A DNA stretch of 64,000 nucleotides from Kingdonia uniflora. Taxonomy: Eukaryota; Streptophyta; Magnoliopsida; Ranunculales; Circaeasteraceae. Numbering within the stretch: the stretch's first letter is position 1; the number at the start of each line of letters is the position of its first letter. Under the pieces are notes generated by a model. It saw only the letters and a program-made list of their open reading frames with translations, was not told where the DNA came from and searched no databases. The position numbers were made by a program, and so were the translations under genes. The DNA is taken from the NCBI GenBank assembly GCA_014058105.1, contig JACGCM010001747.1:3038001-3102000 (forward strand), in the 5' to 3' direction. Positions 32,491 to 44,640 of this stretch are shown here, in pieces.

Positions 32491-33770
32491 TCAACTATCA
32501 GTGCTCTTTTGGATCTGTTGGGAGTGGCCCTTTATATTTGTTATCGAAGCCAAGATAGTCGATGAAGGGCTTTTGCCAATCATTATCCTCATCTTTATCA
32601 CCCCCAGTGTTGATCGTGCATACAGAATGAAGACCAATGTTGGGGGCTGATATCACTTTAATTTGTAGATATCTTATTTCTGTACCCAAAACTCTGGCTA
32701 GGTAAGCCAAGGAATTAACATGTTGGTTTTCACCTCAAAGTAGATAATTGAGAGTTGCTTGCAAAAATTTGCTTATCCTGTCGGCAACGAGGGCTGCATA
32801 CTCTATCATCTTACCATTCTTCTTGTATTGCTCAAAGTAATGGTGGACGATGAGTAGAGAATCTGTGTAGACTGAGAACTCTGGGATGCGAAGCTCGAGA
32901 GCGAGATTAACTCCATAAATTAGAGCTTCCTATTCTGTGACGTTGTTGGAGGCTTCAAAATCTAAGCATATTAATTTCTTGATTCTGTCGTTGGAAGGGA
33001 TAATCAATACGATTTTAATTCCTGACCCTGGGGCTCCTGCTGAACCATCTATATGAAGCCTCCACCCTTTCCTTTTAACCCATTTAGTTCGTTTGTCAAA
33101 TGCTTTAGTAGGTAGATCTTTTGTAATTTCTTCTGTAAGGTCAGGATTGTGTTCCTCTCAATCGGGATCTTCCACTGGAAAATCTAAGAGAAAATCGACG
33201 ACAACCTGACCCTTTTTTGAATATTGTTGTTCGAACTTGAAAACATGTTGACCCAAACTGACTCACCATTGTTGCACTTTTCTGGATTTTTCTTTTTTAG
33301 AAAAAACTTCTCAGAGTGGGTAGTTTGTCATGACTTTGATTGAATGAGCCTGGAAGTAGTGTTTAAGTTTCTGTGAAGTGTAAATAAGAGTTAGAAGGAG
33401 TTTCTCGATTTAAGAATACCTCAATTTCTCTAGAGTGAGGGTTTTGCTGATGAAGTAGACTGACTTTTTGATTTTCCCTTTAGTTGAATGAGAACTGAGC
33501 TGATAAAAGTGTCTGTAACTGCTAGGTAGATGATCAGTTCCTTATTATTTACTGGGGTGCTCATGATGAGAGACTTCCCCAAATAGGTTTTGAGTTCCTG
33601 AAAAGCTACCTCACATTATGATGTCCATTGGATCTCTTCATTAGGCTGAACTTTTCCTCGTTTGGCATAATCGTAGAATAGTAGGAACAGCCAACGACAG
33701 CAATCTGAAGATTTATAAACAAGTTGGCTGATAGCGGCGATCTTACCTGCAAGTTTTTATACGTACTTTA
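32491..33770 (-). pseudogene. RNase H and second RNase H, outer element
   Basis: The second RNase H is clear: DGSAGAPGSGIKIV at about 33010-33050, then LDFEASNNVT and FSVYTDSLLIVHHYF. The linker to integrase is open at 32498-32710 (AYLARVLGTEIRYLQIKVIS). The first RNase H lies at about 33300-33600 with stops. Domain order and spacing match the inner element. Confidence 0.7.
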
Positions 33771-34520
33771 TTATTTTTGGAGATGGCATGTTGAAGAGAG
33801 CTTGAATTTAATCTGGGTCGGCCTCAATCCCCTTCTTGCTGATGAGATGGCCAAGGAATCGGCCTGAATGCACTCTGAATTGATACTTATCAGGATTGAG
33901 TCGCATCCTATAAGATCATAAAATGATGAATATTGTTGTGAGATTTGTGATGTGGTTGTTTGACTATATGTTCTTGCACAAGAGATCATCGATGTAGATT
34001 TCAACGATTTTCACAAGATGTACTTTGAACATAGTCATTATTAATTGTTGATGAGTCGCATCTGCATTCTTTAGTCCAAAGGGCATGACTTTGTAACAGT
34101 AAAGTCCTCTTTCAGTGATAAAAGTAGTATTTTCTTGATCTTCTTCCAAGAGAAGAATTTGATTGTACCCGGAAGTAGCGTCCATCATAGATAGGAGTTC
34201 ATGACCTACCGTAGAATAAAAGATTTGATGGATGATAGGAAGAGGGAAACTGTCCTTTGGAGTGTATTTGTTTAGATCGGTGAAATCTATGCAAACTCAT
34301 ATCTTTTTGCTCTTCTTTGGAACAGTGACGATGTTGGATATCCAATCTGGATACTTGGCTTCTTGAATGAACCCCACTTTGATCAATTTCTCGATCTCAA
34401 TTTTGACTTTATCTCGAAGACGAGGTGAGAGTTGTCACTATTTCTGTTTGACCACTGTGGCGTTGATATTGATGGCCAATTTGTGACATGCCTTAGTCGG
34501 ATCAACCCCATGCATCTTTT
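33771..34520 (-). pseudogene. Reverse transcriptase, outer element
   Basis: MMDATSGYNQILLLEEDQ, VMPFGLKNADATHQQL and the catalytic VEIYIDDLLCK are all in the open piece 33964-34188. Upstream blocks (FTDLNKYTPKD-type, 34240-34300) and downstream GRFLGH-type residues (about 33860) are present with stops and shifts. Polymerase aspartates are intact but the frame is broken. Confidence 0.85.
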
Positions 34521-35691
34521 CGAAAGTTCATGCAAAAATGTCCCGATTCATTCGTAAGAATGAATGAGAGCCTCCTGCGCTTAAATCTACAAGAGTTATT
34601 GATCTTATCTCGATCATGTTGTTATGGTTCATATGGTAGAGATGTTTCTCCTCATCTTGATCTTCGACCTGGACTACTTCGAGCTACTTCTTATAGCTGC
34701 CATCCTTGTATGATTCCAGGTAAATAATGTATTCGTTCATCCGCCCATCTTTGAAAATGAATTCCAGCAACCTCTGTAAAGCATAACAGTTGTCAGTAGC
34801 ATGATCATTTACCTTATGATACATGCAGTATGGGCGGCCTTCGATTGGTTCCAATGGTTGAGATGGACGGTATAGCTTATCCTTTAATAGAATTGGAAAA
34901 ATTATAGCGATTCGGACATTCATCTTTGAGAGGACCAGTTTGGGTAATGTACCGCCATTCCGAGGGTTGCCTGTGTCGGCCTTGGAATGCTTTTGATCAC
35001 CCTGATCCTCCTTCGGTTCATTATTTCATTCTGTAGGTGGACATTTAGTGGTTAGGACAAATTTAGTAGATTTATACCTTTCAGACATCATCCTTTTTAG
35101 GTTGATATACCCATTGACCTTGGTGATCATATCTTTTAAGGTTGTGGGTTTGCTGAGGAAGAGGTACTCCTTTGCCTTGCAGTCGAGCTGGAGCGCGTTG
35201 ATAAAAGCAATAACAGCTATTTTCTTATCAAGATTATCTACCTTTCGCGCCAGCTCCAAAAACTTTTTGACAAATGCCTCGAGCTTCTCTCCTTTTGATT
35301 GTTTAAGACTAATAAAATAAAATAAATTTTCTTCATTGTCTTTGTTGTGAGCATACGTCTTGACAAATTGTTTATGTAGTTGATCGAAAGTGAGGATGGA
35401 ATCTTCAGGTAGAGAATGGAACCACCAGAGTTGTTCCCCCTGTAGACTTGCTGCGAACAGACGGCAGAGAATGTGGTTGAGATTAGAGTACAATCCCAAT
35501 GAATCACGGTATTGTTGAATGTGCTCCATTGGATCGGCGCCATTGTATTTACGTATCTTTGGAGTATGGAAACCTTTCGGTACTTCTATATCGAATAACT
35601 CTTTGGCAATCAAACTTCCTTGCAACTTGGTAAGATCGTCATGAGTGCCTAAAGTTTGAGCTTCGATTAACTCCTTGATGCGTTGATCCAT
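34521..35691 (-). pseudogene. Gag fused directly to pol, outer element (protease deleted)
   Basis: The Gag domain is open for 221 residues from ATG 35691 (MDQRIKELIEAQTLGTHDD) to a stop at 35026. It then continues through 34923-34684 with the zinc knuckle YCMYHKVNDHATDNCYALQR (CX2HX4HX4C). After NNMIEIRSITLVDLSAGG (about 34580) the sequence jumps to LRMNRDIFA, which in the inner element lies about 735 bp further on (18934 versus about 19667). The missing stretch is the whole protease. N-terminal coiled-coil gag coding with stops extends from 35700 towards 36270. Confidence 0.85.
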
Positions 35692-36318
35692 ATGCTCTTA
35701 TATGGCGTACCAACGTGTGGCCTGAGTGGCCCAGCGAGGTTGCTGAGTATTATGAGTACCAGTGCCCTCACTCAAGCGATCACATGCTAGAATCCCAGGT
35801 TAAGGTAGTTATTCTTCTTGACGTTTAAAAATTTGGTGACCTCTGCTTATATCAGACTAAACTTTACCTCCCAAATGAATGGAACGTTGAGGATCATGTT
35901 AAACATTTCTGGAAATGGCTTTGTTGGTGGCCCCTCGAGATCCTAATCTTTCCCGCACAGAAACTCGGGAGGTCTCCGGCATTTGATCACGATCTCTGGT
36001 TTGGGGAGCCTATTGAGTATCCTGCAGAGCTTGTAATACAGTTTGTATGGTTATCATCTGGTCTTCATGTCATTTGAACGCTGTCAAACGAGCTTTGAGC
36101 TCCATCTCGTGGAGCTCTCGGTCAAAAGTTAACTAACGTTCGAGCTTATTATGTTTCTCTATTTCGGCGTGGAGATTCGCCCATAGTTTTGTAAGCTGTT
36201 CCGGCTCTACTGAAAGATCGAGCTGAATTCTGGTTGTAGGTCGTCTAGAAGTGACAATGATTAGAGATTAATAGTAGAATAAATGTATGCCTTAGGATAT
36301 CATGAAAATGTCTTCTTT

Positions 36319-36336
36319 CCCATAGACGACACCAAA
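36319..36336 (-). other. Primer-binding site of the outer element
   Basis: Minus-strand TTTGGTGTCGTCTATGGG directly inside the 5' LTR, diverged by a few transitions from the inner element's site. Confidence 0.7.
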
Positions 36337-36895
36337 TGTAATGACCTAATTCCGTTAGCTCGAAATGGCTTGGAATTAGCTTCTACACCAATATACCTGT
36401 GACAAAAACTAATGTAAAGCAAGAAATGATACAGGTGATTTAGCGTGGAAAACCTTTAAATATGTAAAAAACCATGACCTGGAGTTGAGGGTTTTGGTAA
36501 CAGTAACTTTTATTGCTTGAGGCTAATATCTTATTACAAGCGGTCTCTCAAACTAGAAATACTTGATCTTGTAAATAAGAAGTTTTTCTTTGTGGTTTCT
36601 TTTTTGGTCATTGTCACTTCTAGAACTTTTTCTTTATATAGAACTTACCTGCAGCTCGTTATCATGCTGAAGCATGTTCTTCGAATAATGAGGTAAGTGG
36701 TGGTTAACTGAATAACTGTTGAGTTTGTGAGAGACAGGTATCTTTGACTTATTCATGTTCTTCTTTGTGCTTAATCCATGTTCTTTATCAGTTCGTGGTG
36801 TAGGTGTAGGCTGATTATTCATGTCAAGTGTGAAATGCGTGAGTCTGATACTGAGGTAGTTCGAATTGGGCTAGGTCGAAAGGTAGGCCCTTCCA
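36337..36895 (-). repeat. 5' LTR of the outer element
   Basis: 559 bp. On the minus strand it starts TGGAAGGGCCTACC and ends ...GTCATTACA. It is homologous to 8904-9453. TATA box on the minus strand at 36632-36642. Followed by the target duplication CCAAC (36896-36900). Confidence 0.92.
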
Positions 36896-36900
36896 CCAAC

Positions 36901-37267
36901 GATATAGATTGATAAGAATGTCTAAGTTGAATGTAGCCAAAACAATGCTAGATAGATTTTAGTCAAGTATATCAATAATAATAACAAGAACTCGAGAAAA
37001 TATAAAATTCCAAGCCAAAAGCTAATTGAACTAGGATTCAATCAATCCCAATTGCTCAATTTTAGATTACAGAACTCAAATCCGTGTTCAAATGAAGATA
37101 AATTTGAGAAATAAATTAAGGTGAAATAAATAACCCAAAATATTCAAGTTGTAATCATTGTTATATATTTGACTTAATCACGACAATGATAAATGAAGTA
37201 CCCAACAATGTTGTTCGTTGTAATCATACATACCCCAAACGACCTCTTCAAGTATTATTTAAATCCG
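36901..37267. other. Host DNA right of the outer element; no gene seen
   Basis: AT-rich sequence, the resumed partner of the DNA left of 8899. No coding or RNA signal. Confidence 0.45.
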
Positions 37268-38690
37268 TTATATATGGAGAATATTACATTTGGCTTTGTT
37301 TTTCTATGTAGAAAGTACTTTTGTAAATATGTTGACCGTTATAACAATGAAATAATGTCTATCAAATAGTGCTTAAGCATGTACATTTTGATAATTCATA
37401 CACCACTCAGCAGGGCCTATTTGCTAGCATAAAAATCCAACAGAAATGGACTCTACTAAAATTAAGAGAGGATAAGTTGATTTCAAAGAAAATGAATTTA
37501 ATTTTAGTGTGTGGTACACAAATTAAGAAATAAGAAAACTAAGACGGAGATGCAGTAAAATAGATAAAACATTGGGGTATGAGATATTTGAGTGAGTTTT
37601 CAATTGCCATGTAGAGCTAATCCATAATCAAATTATAGACTACCTTAAATGAAGAACATAATATTGTGGTAGGTTAAATCTCCCAAGAAGAACTTTTATT
37701 GCTCAATTGATTGATTACAATAAATTACTCTTCCTAAGCCCCAAGTTCTTAATTACATCTTGGATTCCTTCACATTGCCTAGCCTTTCCCTTTAGTAGGT
37801 TACAAGTTTCCTAGTTACAATGTATGAGTAAATTTCCCTTAAAATGACCTAAAAATAGATGTAGTCGCGGCTCTGTTCGAACATAACATTTCTCTATTCG
37901 ACCAGAAGACTCAGAATAGTCTCTGGTCGAATAGAGTTTAACTTTATTCGAATAGACGACTCAGACTGGGCTATGTTTGAATAAAGCCTGATTCTATTCG
38001 AATAGAAGTCTCAGACTAGGCTCTGTTCAAATAGAACATTTCTCTATTCAAACATACCTTACCTTTGGCATATTTTTAAGAGGTTTAATGTTTAGATCCT
38101 CCTAGATCAGGAGTAATGGTATTTCAGGTCATTATTTTTGTATCACTTAAAAAACTACATGAATCTTGACCCTTTCTCCATTCCACATTACCAAAAACAT
38201 TTCTTAGGGCTTTTGAAGTTCAATTCATTTATCAAACTCAATTCTACTTTCAAACGTATGCTACGAAACATGGACTTAATATTACTTATGTTAATATGAC
38301 AACGTTGTAGCATTGCTGCAATAATCATATTATGAGGAATGATTTAGAATATTGTCACCTTTTTTTAGGTCAATTGAAATGCATGCTACCAACAATCATA
38401 CTATAGCAATGTTGTAACATTGCCGCAAAAAATATACTTGATTAGGGTTCTAGAGTTCAAGTTGCCCCTCACACTCCATTCCATCTTCAAATACATGCTA
38501 GCAAGCACAAACTTAATATAACTTATGTAAACATAACAGGAGTGTAACACCGCTCCAACAATAATACAATCATATTATTCCCCAGGAAAAAAATTTGGTG
38601 AACATTCCTAAATAACAACTACTACGGTCTCATCGTACTTTACAACACATTTTTAAATATAAGGTAGCGAGTTAGGACTACCCTGACCCT
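37268..38690. repeat. Copy 1 of a tandem duplication upstream of the PTM-like gene
   Basis: Homologous to 38862-39005 plus 43819-44640. Shared strings include GAAAATGAATTTAATTTTAG, GAGTTTTCAATT, CATGAATCTTGACCCTT and ACTTAATATTACTTATGTTA. Copy 1 has an extra segment of about 490 bp (37618-38112) that copy 2 lacks. That segment looks like an LTR fragment and contains the palindromic array at 37871-38056. Confidence 0.75.
37871..38056. repeat. Second array of TTCGAA-type palindromes
   Basis: Alternating CTCTGTTCGAACA, CTATTCGAATAGA and GACTCAGACT motifs in about seven imperfect units. Related in sequence to 7391-7484. Confidence 0.7.
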
Positions 38691-38861
38691 TTTTATACAT
38701 TTACGAAAGTAAATACAAAGCAGGGGGAGGACATCTGACCATGTTCCCTGGAATAACATTAGAAAACTGAAGAAAAACTCATTATAATCTTAAGTGGCTT
38801 ATGCCAGTTTTATCTAAATACAAAACTTGTCTTAATCTGGTTACTTGTTACTTGTTTATAA

Positions 38862-39005
38862 TACATAAAGAGCATTATATTTGCTTTGCTTTAATATGTA
38901 GAAAGTATTTTTGTAAATATTTTTTAAAATTGATTAAAAAATAAAAAAAATGCATTTGATTATCAAGCAATCTCATTGTTCATTAAGGAATATGATGATC
39001 GTGAT
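38862..39005. repeat. Left part of copy 2 of the tandem duplication
   Basis: AGAGCATTATATTTGCTTTG and ATGTAGAAAGTATTTTTGTA match the start of copy 1 at about 37268-37330. It is interrupted at 39005 by the LTR element and resumes at 43819. Confidence 0.65.
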
Positions 39006-39828
39006 TGTCACGGGTGCAAGTACATTTACAGTGTCTAGAATTATAGCGAAATAAGAGACCGTGCGGCGTACATGCATGTGCGGCTGAGCATGTACAAGCC
39101 TTCTTCACTAGGTGTGACAACACCTGTGGAATATACTCAGATCTAGGCACGATCCGGATTATCCTGGATACTCGTGAGGGTCATCGAATAGATATTCAAA
39201 ATAGGCAACAATGCTGAAGGTTCCCTCAATAATCCCTACAGCCTAATCACTGGTGATTATGCACAAGTATGGATAACACACCAGTCCTGGCAACGGATTA
39301 GAATAGCTTAATATGTCGGGTCACAAATATATTGATAGGCTATGAGCCTAAACTAGTTAGATAGCGGGCAACTCGAATAACATTGTCCATTTATAAGGGA
39401 CAACCCATCTTGGATAGCTCGCAGGTTATACGCGGGGCATAGCGGCCCTGTGGTCAAGCCTTATCTAAAAAAATGGCCCGCATTGTAAAGCAATGTCTTC
39501 TGGCATTTCCTATAACTAGGAGTGCCCATGGACATCCCTTGGGATGATCCATGAGTAGGGGTCCTAGATGACCAAGCATTAAGCTTCTTAAGTCATGGGA
39601 AGGTTTGATCCAACTTCCTCCTTAACATAGCTACTAAGTAAATAGCTAGTTTCCAAAAGGAAACATCAAATGTTTAGACGAAGCGTATTCGTCATTTTCG
39701 TCCCCTTAACCAAATCCGTTTTTAAGGAAACTTGGCATATGACTATATTAAGATATATAGAACATGTATCCAAGGTCAGAACTCAAAATACTCGGGTAAA
39801 TTTCCTTGGCGTTCGCTAGGGTGTCACA
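39006..39828 (-). repeat. 3' LTR of the 4.8 kb element
   Basis: Shares long strings with 43006-43813, such as GAGCATGTACAAGCCTTCTT and GGATTATCCTGGATACTCGT. On the minus strand it starts TGTGACACCCTAGCG. Confidence 0.88.
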
Positions 39829-40854
39829 CTCTCCCGCACTCAATAAACTCGACGTACATTCTCGTCGAGAACATCTTCTCTAACACAGTTCTGCAAGGAT
39901 TTAATCTTTTGCATCTTCAAGACACTAACATTTTTCTGTACTCTATTCAAAATACTACATATTCTTTGCACTGGTGAATACTAAATCAAACTGCTAGTCT
40001 TGATGCTAACAACTGTGGTCTTCACAACTGAACCTTGATCTTCAACCTTCAATTCTGAGTACTTCAGTGACTGACGCTATTCAAACTCTGGAGTCTGCAT
40101 GTTCTTCTAGATTACTATTTTGGGTCTTTGTCTTTAGGTATATATGCGCTATATCTTTTTGTATAGTGCCTTCTCCCCTGATGTTTGGAATGTCATTCAC
40201 CTCGACAAACCTGGCATCACATTTGGACGACCTGGCATGGATATCTGCAGTCCCGTCTGTGTATGGTACACTCCATTTGAGATACACTTGTGCGCTCCTC
40301 CATCTTAGAGTTATGCAATGCCTCTGTAATCCGAGAAATTAACTTTTGTGAATCTCGGCTTTAAACCACATTCTACTTCTGTGAGTGGTGAGAAGTAAAT
40401 GAGCAAGTCTACTGAGCATGGGGTAAACTCTTCCTATTTGCTGAGCGTAACATCCGACGCATTCAAACTGTATGACTTCTCCCTCAGTTAAATCTGCAAA
40501 GGTATACTACATGTACCGCCTTTCTAACGAAACATTCAGGACACAAGATCAAGATGCGACACTTTCACCTTACCAGGATTGAGAACTAGTACTCATCGTT
40601 CACATGGGCAAAGGAGGTAGCTCAATATGAGATATCATACTCTTAACAAAGGCATTAATTCTTCTTCTTATCGTCAAGAAACACTCAAGGCAGCCTATCA
40701 AGGTGCGGTAACTTTGATTGACCCAATCGTCAACAAAACCATCGAGGTTCGCCATAAAGGCGTACTCTGTGAACTTGGTATACCCATGTAATTGCTAGTT
40801 TTCCAGTTGGTAGACTTCGTTAATACTTTTAGTAATGAGGTTATGGTGATTATG

Positions 40855-41300
40855 CAAACAAATCTAGAACACACTAGATATTACGTAGAAACTCAATAAA
40901 ACCTAAAAAAAACCATGACCTCGAGAAGGATTTTAGATATAAATCCAATATGTGTTAGATTATTACAATTCTAAAAGAATTTGATATGTCTAATCAAGAA
41001 TGATATATCTCAAAACCACCCCCTGTTGACATCTGCTCTGCCTATATTTATAATAGATACAGACAGTTATAAAATAATCGATCTCCTGGTTTAATGGGTG
41101 GTGGGCGAACTTCACGGATCATGTGCAACTGCTCTATTTGACCAAGTGTAACGGTTACTGTAGAGGTTCGAGATCTATAGACGTGGGCCAGACACCTTCT
41201 CGAATGGCCATACACCTTCAACTTGGTTTTGCTAGCTTCTCTTTATTGATTCTAGGGAATATGCTACTACAACTCATGAGACATCCATCTGTGCAACAAC
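40855..41300 (-). repeat. Possible nested LTR fragment inside the 4.8 kb element
   Basis: AACCTAAAAAAAACCATGACCTCGAG followed by TTAGATTATTACAATT, with a minus-strand TATA-like TATAAATATAGG near 41045, resembles the promoter and R region of the Tat LTRs (which carry AAAACCATGACCT). The ends could not be defined. Confidence 0.3.
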
Positions 41301-42987
41301 ATTGTGCCCTACCAAACTTTGTGGTATCCCATCATCTAAGCTATTAAGCAATAGATGGCATATGCAATTTCTTAAGCATTTGTATAAGATCGCAGGAAAA
41401 GTGATCGTTACTTCCGCGTCACAAATATACCTTAATTTTGGAAGACTCCACATTGCCTCTATCCAGGAGGACTTCAACTTCGGTGGTAATGACCATGTTA
41501 GGATCTGGTTACAACTACGTCATAACTTCTCTTCCATTTTGTGACTTATAAATAGATTGATTATTGAAGTGCTTCTCTATTTCTTCATCCCTACTCTACT
41601 GTGAGTTACTTAGGGAATTTGAGAATAGAATACAGTCACTGCACCTGTAACTTTGAGCTCGCTGGTTTGCCATTTCCAACTGCTATCAAACTCGGGGAGA
41701 TCAACCTTCATACTAGCACAATCATTCTAAAATTGAAGTGTAACAATTATCTGTCTCTGAACTACCTTCTGCAAAACGTAGCCAACTTTTCATCGGTCAT
41801 TCGGATGTGATCTTCTTGAGACACTCCATCGATACAAGGTGCAGGAATTTACCCTACTGCCAACCACCAAGTAGAAGGAATTAGGATTAACATCTAATTT
41901 TGCTCAAAAGCTTTTATCCAAGAGCATCGATCTGTCTAAACCATGTCTGAGATAACCCGCAGAACTAAAGTAGCCCAACTGCATTTTGCGACAGCCATGT
42001 AACTTATTGTGATTCAAAAACATCTGTCTTCATAAATTTATGAGCTTGAAACAATCCTGGACCATCATGTGGAACAACAAGGATCAACTTAGCATGAGTA
42101 CTCGCACGACAATACACCTAAAACTCAACTATAAAGTCAAAGAACATGCATCACTCGGCTTCTTGCCTTCTTGAGTGAGCAAAGCAGTATCCAAGTATCT
42201 TATGCTATTGTGGACCATCTTGCAAACAAGCAAAATCCAACTATGAAGGATTGCCATTAATATTGCGTATTCAAGAGAAAACTCTGCCATCGTCATTAAC
42301 ATGACAAAAATCACTGTGTGCGTATCTTGGGACTCAAACCATGCCTTCTTGTCGCTTCATTTTCGGATCATAACATTCAACTTTGGAATGTAGCTGTGTC
42401 CATCTTGGGACATGAAAACGAGTATCAATCAGGATTCTTTATTCTTTTGTATATACTGAGGAATTCAAACTAACCAAGAGTTGCGTCTTCCACACACAGT
42501 CCTTGATGTATAACAATGACTATATCGATCTCTGCTGAGAACTTGAGGCATCGTCCTTCATCACAATTGTTACTATACTTGATAAGGCGAATGTGGATCC
42601 AATACCAATTATGATCGCTCGATCAGCCTATTATTGTCCTTTATAGAGTATCTGCTATACTGACCAGCATTCTTGAAACATCTAACGATATAGGTCACAA
42701 CGTCCAACTGAAATATCAGTCCTTCTTAGTGTCATTTTCCAAATCACATTTAAACTTGAGCAATTTTGCGCTCGAATATAGAACATTCATCGTGCTTTTA
42801 ATATCAACTGACAAGTAGGCAACTCGCTCTACAAGCATTCACAACTGTGCTCAGATCATCTATCGAGAGCTTTCATCATTTAACTACAGCTCTGATAAGC
42901 ATAGGCATAACTAGCCATGCTTTAATACCTGTTGTCAAGTTGGTATCCCGTATTACCAACTCGGAAGTTAAGCTCTGATCAAGCTAC

Positions 42988-43003
42988 GTCTGCTCTGATA
43001 CCA
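42988..43003 (-). other. Primer-binding site (initiator tRNA-Met) of the 4.8 kb element
   Basis: Minus-strand TGGTATCAGAGCAGAC, two bases inside the 5' LTR. This fixes the element's orientation. Confidence 0.85.
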
Positions 43004-43005
43004 TC

Positions 43006-43813
43006 TGTCACGGCCCAGCTCAGACATATTTTCCATGCCCAGAATTATAGCATAATAAGAGACTGTATGGCGTACATATACATGCGACTGAGCATGTACA
43101 AGCCTTCTTCACTATGTACGACAACACTTATGGAATATACTCGAATTTAGGCACAATCCGGATTATCCTGGATACTCGTGAGGGTCGTTAAATAGATATT
43201 CGAAATAGGAAGCAACGCTGAAGGTTCCCTCAATATAATCCCTACAGTGTAATCACTCATGACTATACACAAGTATGGATAATACACATGTCCTGGCAAC
43301 GGATCAGGGTAGCTCAATATGCTAGGTCCCAGATATATTGATAGGCCACGAGCCTGGACTAGTTGGATGGCAGGATAAGGAACAGTTCGTCTTGGATAGC
43401 TCATGAATTATATGTTGGGCATAGCGGCTCCGTGGTCAAACCCTATCTGGAAAAATGGCCCGCATTGCAAGGCAATGTCCCCTGGCATTTTCATATGCCT
43501 AGAGGAACCCATATGGGCATTTCTTGTGGATGATCCATGAGTGGGGGTCCTAGATGACCAAGCATTAAGCTTTTTAAGTCATGGGGAAGTTTGGACCAAC
43601 TTCCTCCTTAATATAGCTATTAAGTAAATAGCTAGTTTTCAAAATGAAACATCAAATGTTGAGACAAAGCGTATTCGCCCTTTTCGCCCCCTTCACCAAA
43701 TTTTTTTTAATGAAACTTGGCGTGTAGCTATATTAAGATATATAGAACATGTATCCAAAGTCATAACTCAAAGCGCTTGGGTAAATTTCTTTGGTGTTCG
43801 CTAGGGCATCACA
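43006..43813 (-). repeat. 5' LTR of the 4.8 kb element
   Basis: Direct repeat partner of 39006-39828. On the minus strand it starts TGTGATGCCCTAGCG and ends CCGTGACA just before the primer-binding site. Confidence 0.88.
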
Positions 43814-43818
43814 ATGAT

Positions 43819-44640
43819 ATTAGTAAAATAATGTCTAAGCAAATAGTATTTAAACATGTAAAATTTAATAATTCATATATCACTCAGGGCCTGTTTTGTA
43901 GCATAAGAATCCAACGAAAATAGACTCTATTGAAATTAGGAGAGGAAGAGCTGATTTCAAAGAAAATGAATTTAATTTTAGTGTGTGGTACATAAGGAAA
44001 TAAGAAAACTAAGACGGGGATGCAACAAAATGGGTAAAACAGTAGGGTATGAGAGATTTGAGTGAGTTTTCAATTACCATGCAAACTGCAGAGTGATGGT
44101 ATTCCAAGTCATTGTTTTTGTATCACTTAGAAAACCACATGAATCTTGACCCTTCCTCCATTCCACACGGCCAAAAACAAATTTTGAGGGTTTTGGAGTT
44201 CAAATCATTCATAAGACTCAATTCCATCTTCAAATACATGATACAAAACACAAACTTAATATTACTTATGTTAACATGACATTGTTGTAAGATTGCCGCA
44301 ACAATCATACCATAAGGAATGATTTTGAATAAGATAACCCTTTTTTGGGTCAATTGAAATTCACACGAATCTCGACGCCTCCTTCAATCGACACAACCAA
44401 CAAACACTTTATCAGGGTTCTAGAGTCTAAGTCACTCATCATACAGTTCCACCTTCAAATACATGCTACCAAACACAAACTTAATATAACTTGTGTAAAC
44501 ATAACAACAGTATAACACTGTTGCAACGATCATACCATTCCCAAAAAAATAACGACGAACAGACCCATAAAACACCACGACGGTCTAGCCGCACTTTACT
44601 ACACATTTCAAATATATGGTGGCGGGTACAGCCATCCAAG
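43819..44640. repeat. Right part of copy 2 of the tandem duplication
   Basis: Continues copy 2 after the LTR element, matching 37350-38685 apart from the extra 490 bp in copy 1. It ends about 0.9 kb before the start codon of the PTM-like gene. Confidence 0.7.

Larger units (their letters stand above)
8899..36900 (-). mobile_element. Outer Tat-type Ty3/gypsy retrotransposon, split by a nested insertion
   Basis: Boundaries are exact: LTR TGTAATG... at 8904 and ...CCTTCCA at 36895, with CCAAC target duplications at 8899-8903 and 36896-36900. Minus-strand order: 5' LTR (36895-36337), primer-binding site, gag, RT, RNase H, a second RNase H, integrase, tandem repeats, antisense accessory region (plus strand), polypurine tract and 3' LTR (9453-8904). 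The element is interrupted at 16508/31150 by the 14.6 kb plus-strand element, so its own length is about 13.35 kb. Protease is missing, integrase has lost its catalytic Glu, and many stops are present, so it is not autonomous. The second RNase H and the extra region between integrase and 3' LTR support the Tat lineage. Confidence 0.92.
39001..43818 (-). mobile_element. Non-autonomous LTR retrotransposon, 4.8 kb
   Basis: LTRs at 39006-39828 and 43006-43813 (about 820 and 808 bp) are direct repeats with ends TGTCACG...GTCACA and TGTCACG...ATCACA. On the minus strand the right LTR is 5': it is followed by a textbook initiator-Met primer-binding site (TGGTATCAGAGC, plus 42988-43003). The left LTR is preceded by a purine-rich GTGCGGGAGAG. 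Flanks GTGAT (39001-39005) and ATGAT (43814-43818) agree at four of five bases, probably a mutated target duplication. The 3.2 kb interior has no recognisable gag or pol on either strand. It sits inside copy 2 of the upstream duplication. Confidence 0.85.

Noticed and set aside
41848..41885. Plus-strand reading IYPTANHQVEG resembling the integrase motif around the catalytic Glu
   Set aside because: Isolated, on the strand opposite to the host LTR element, with no neighbouring integrase motifs. Treated as chance.
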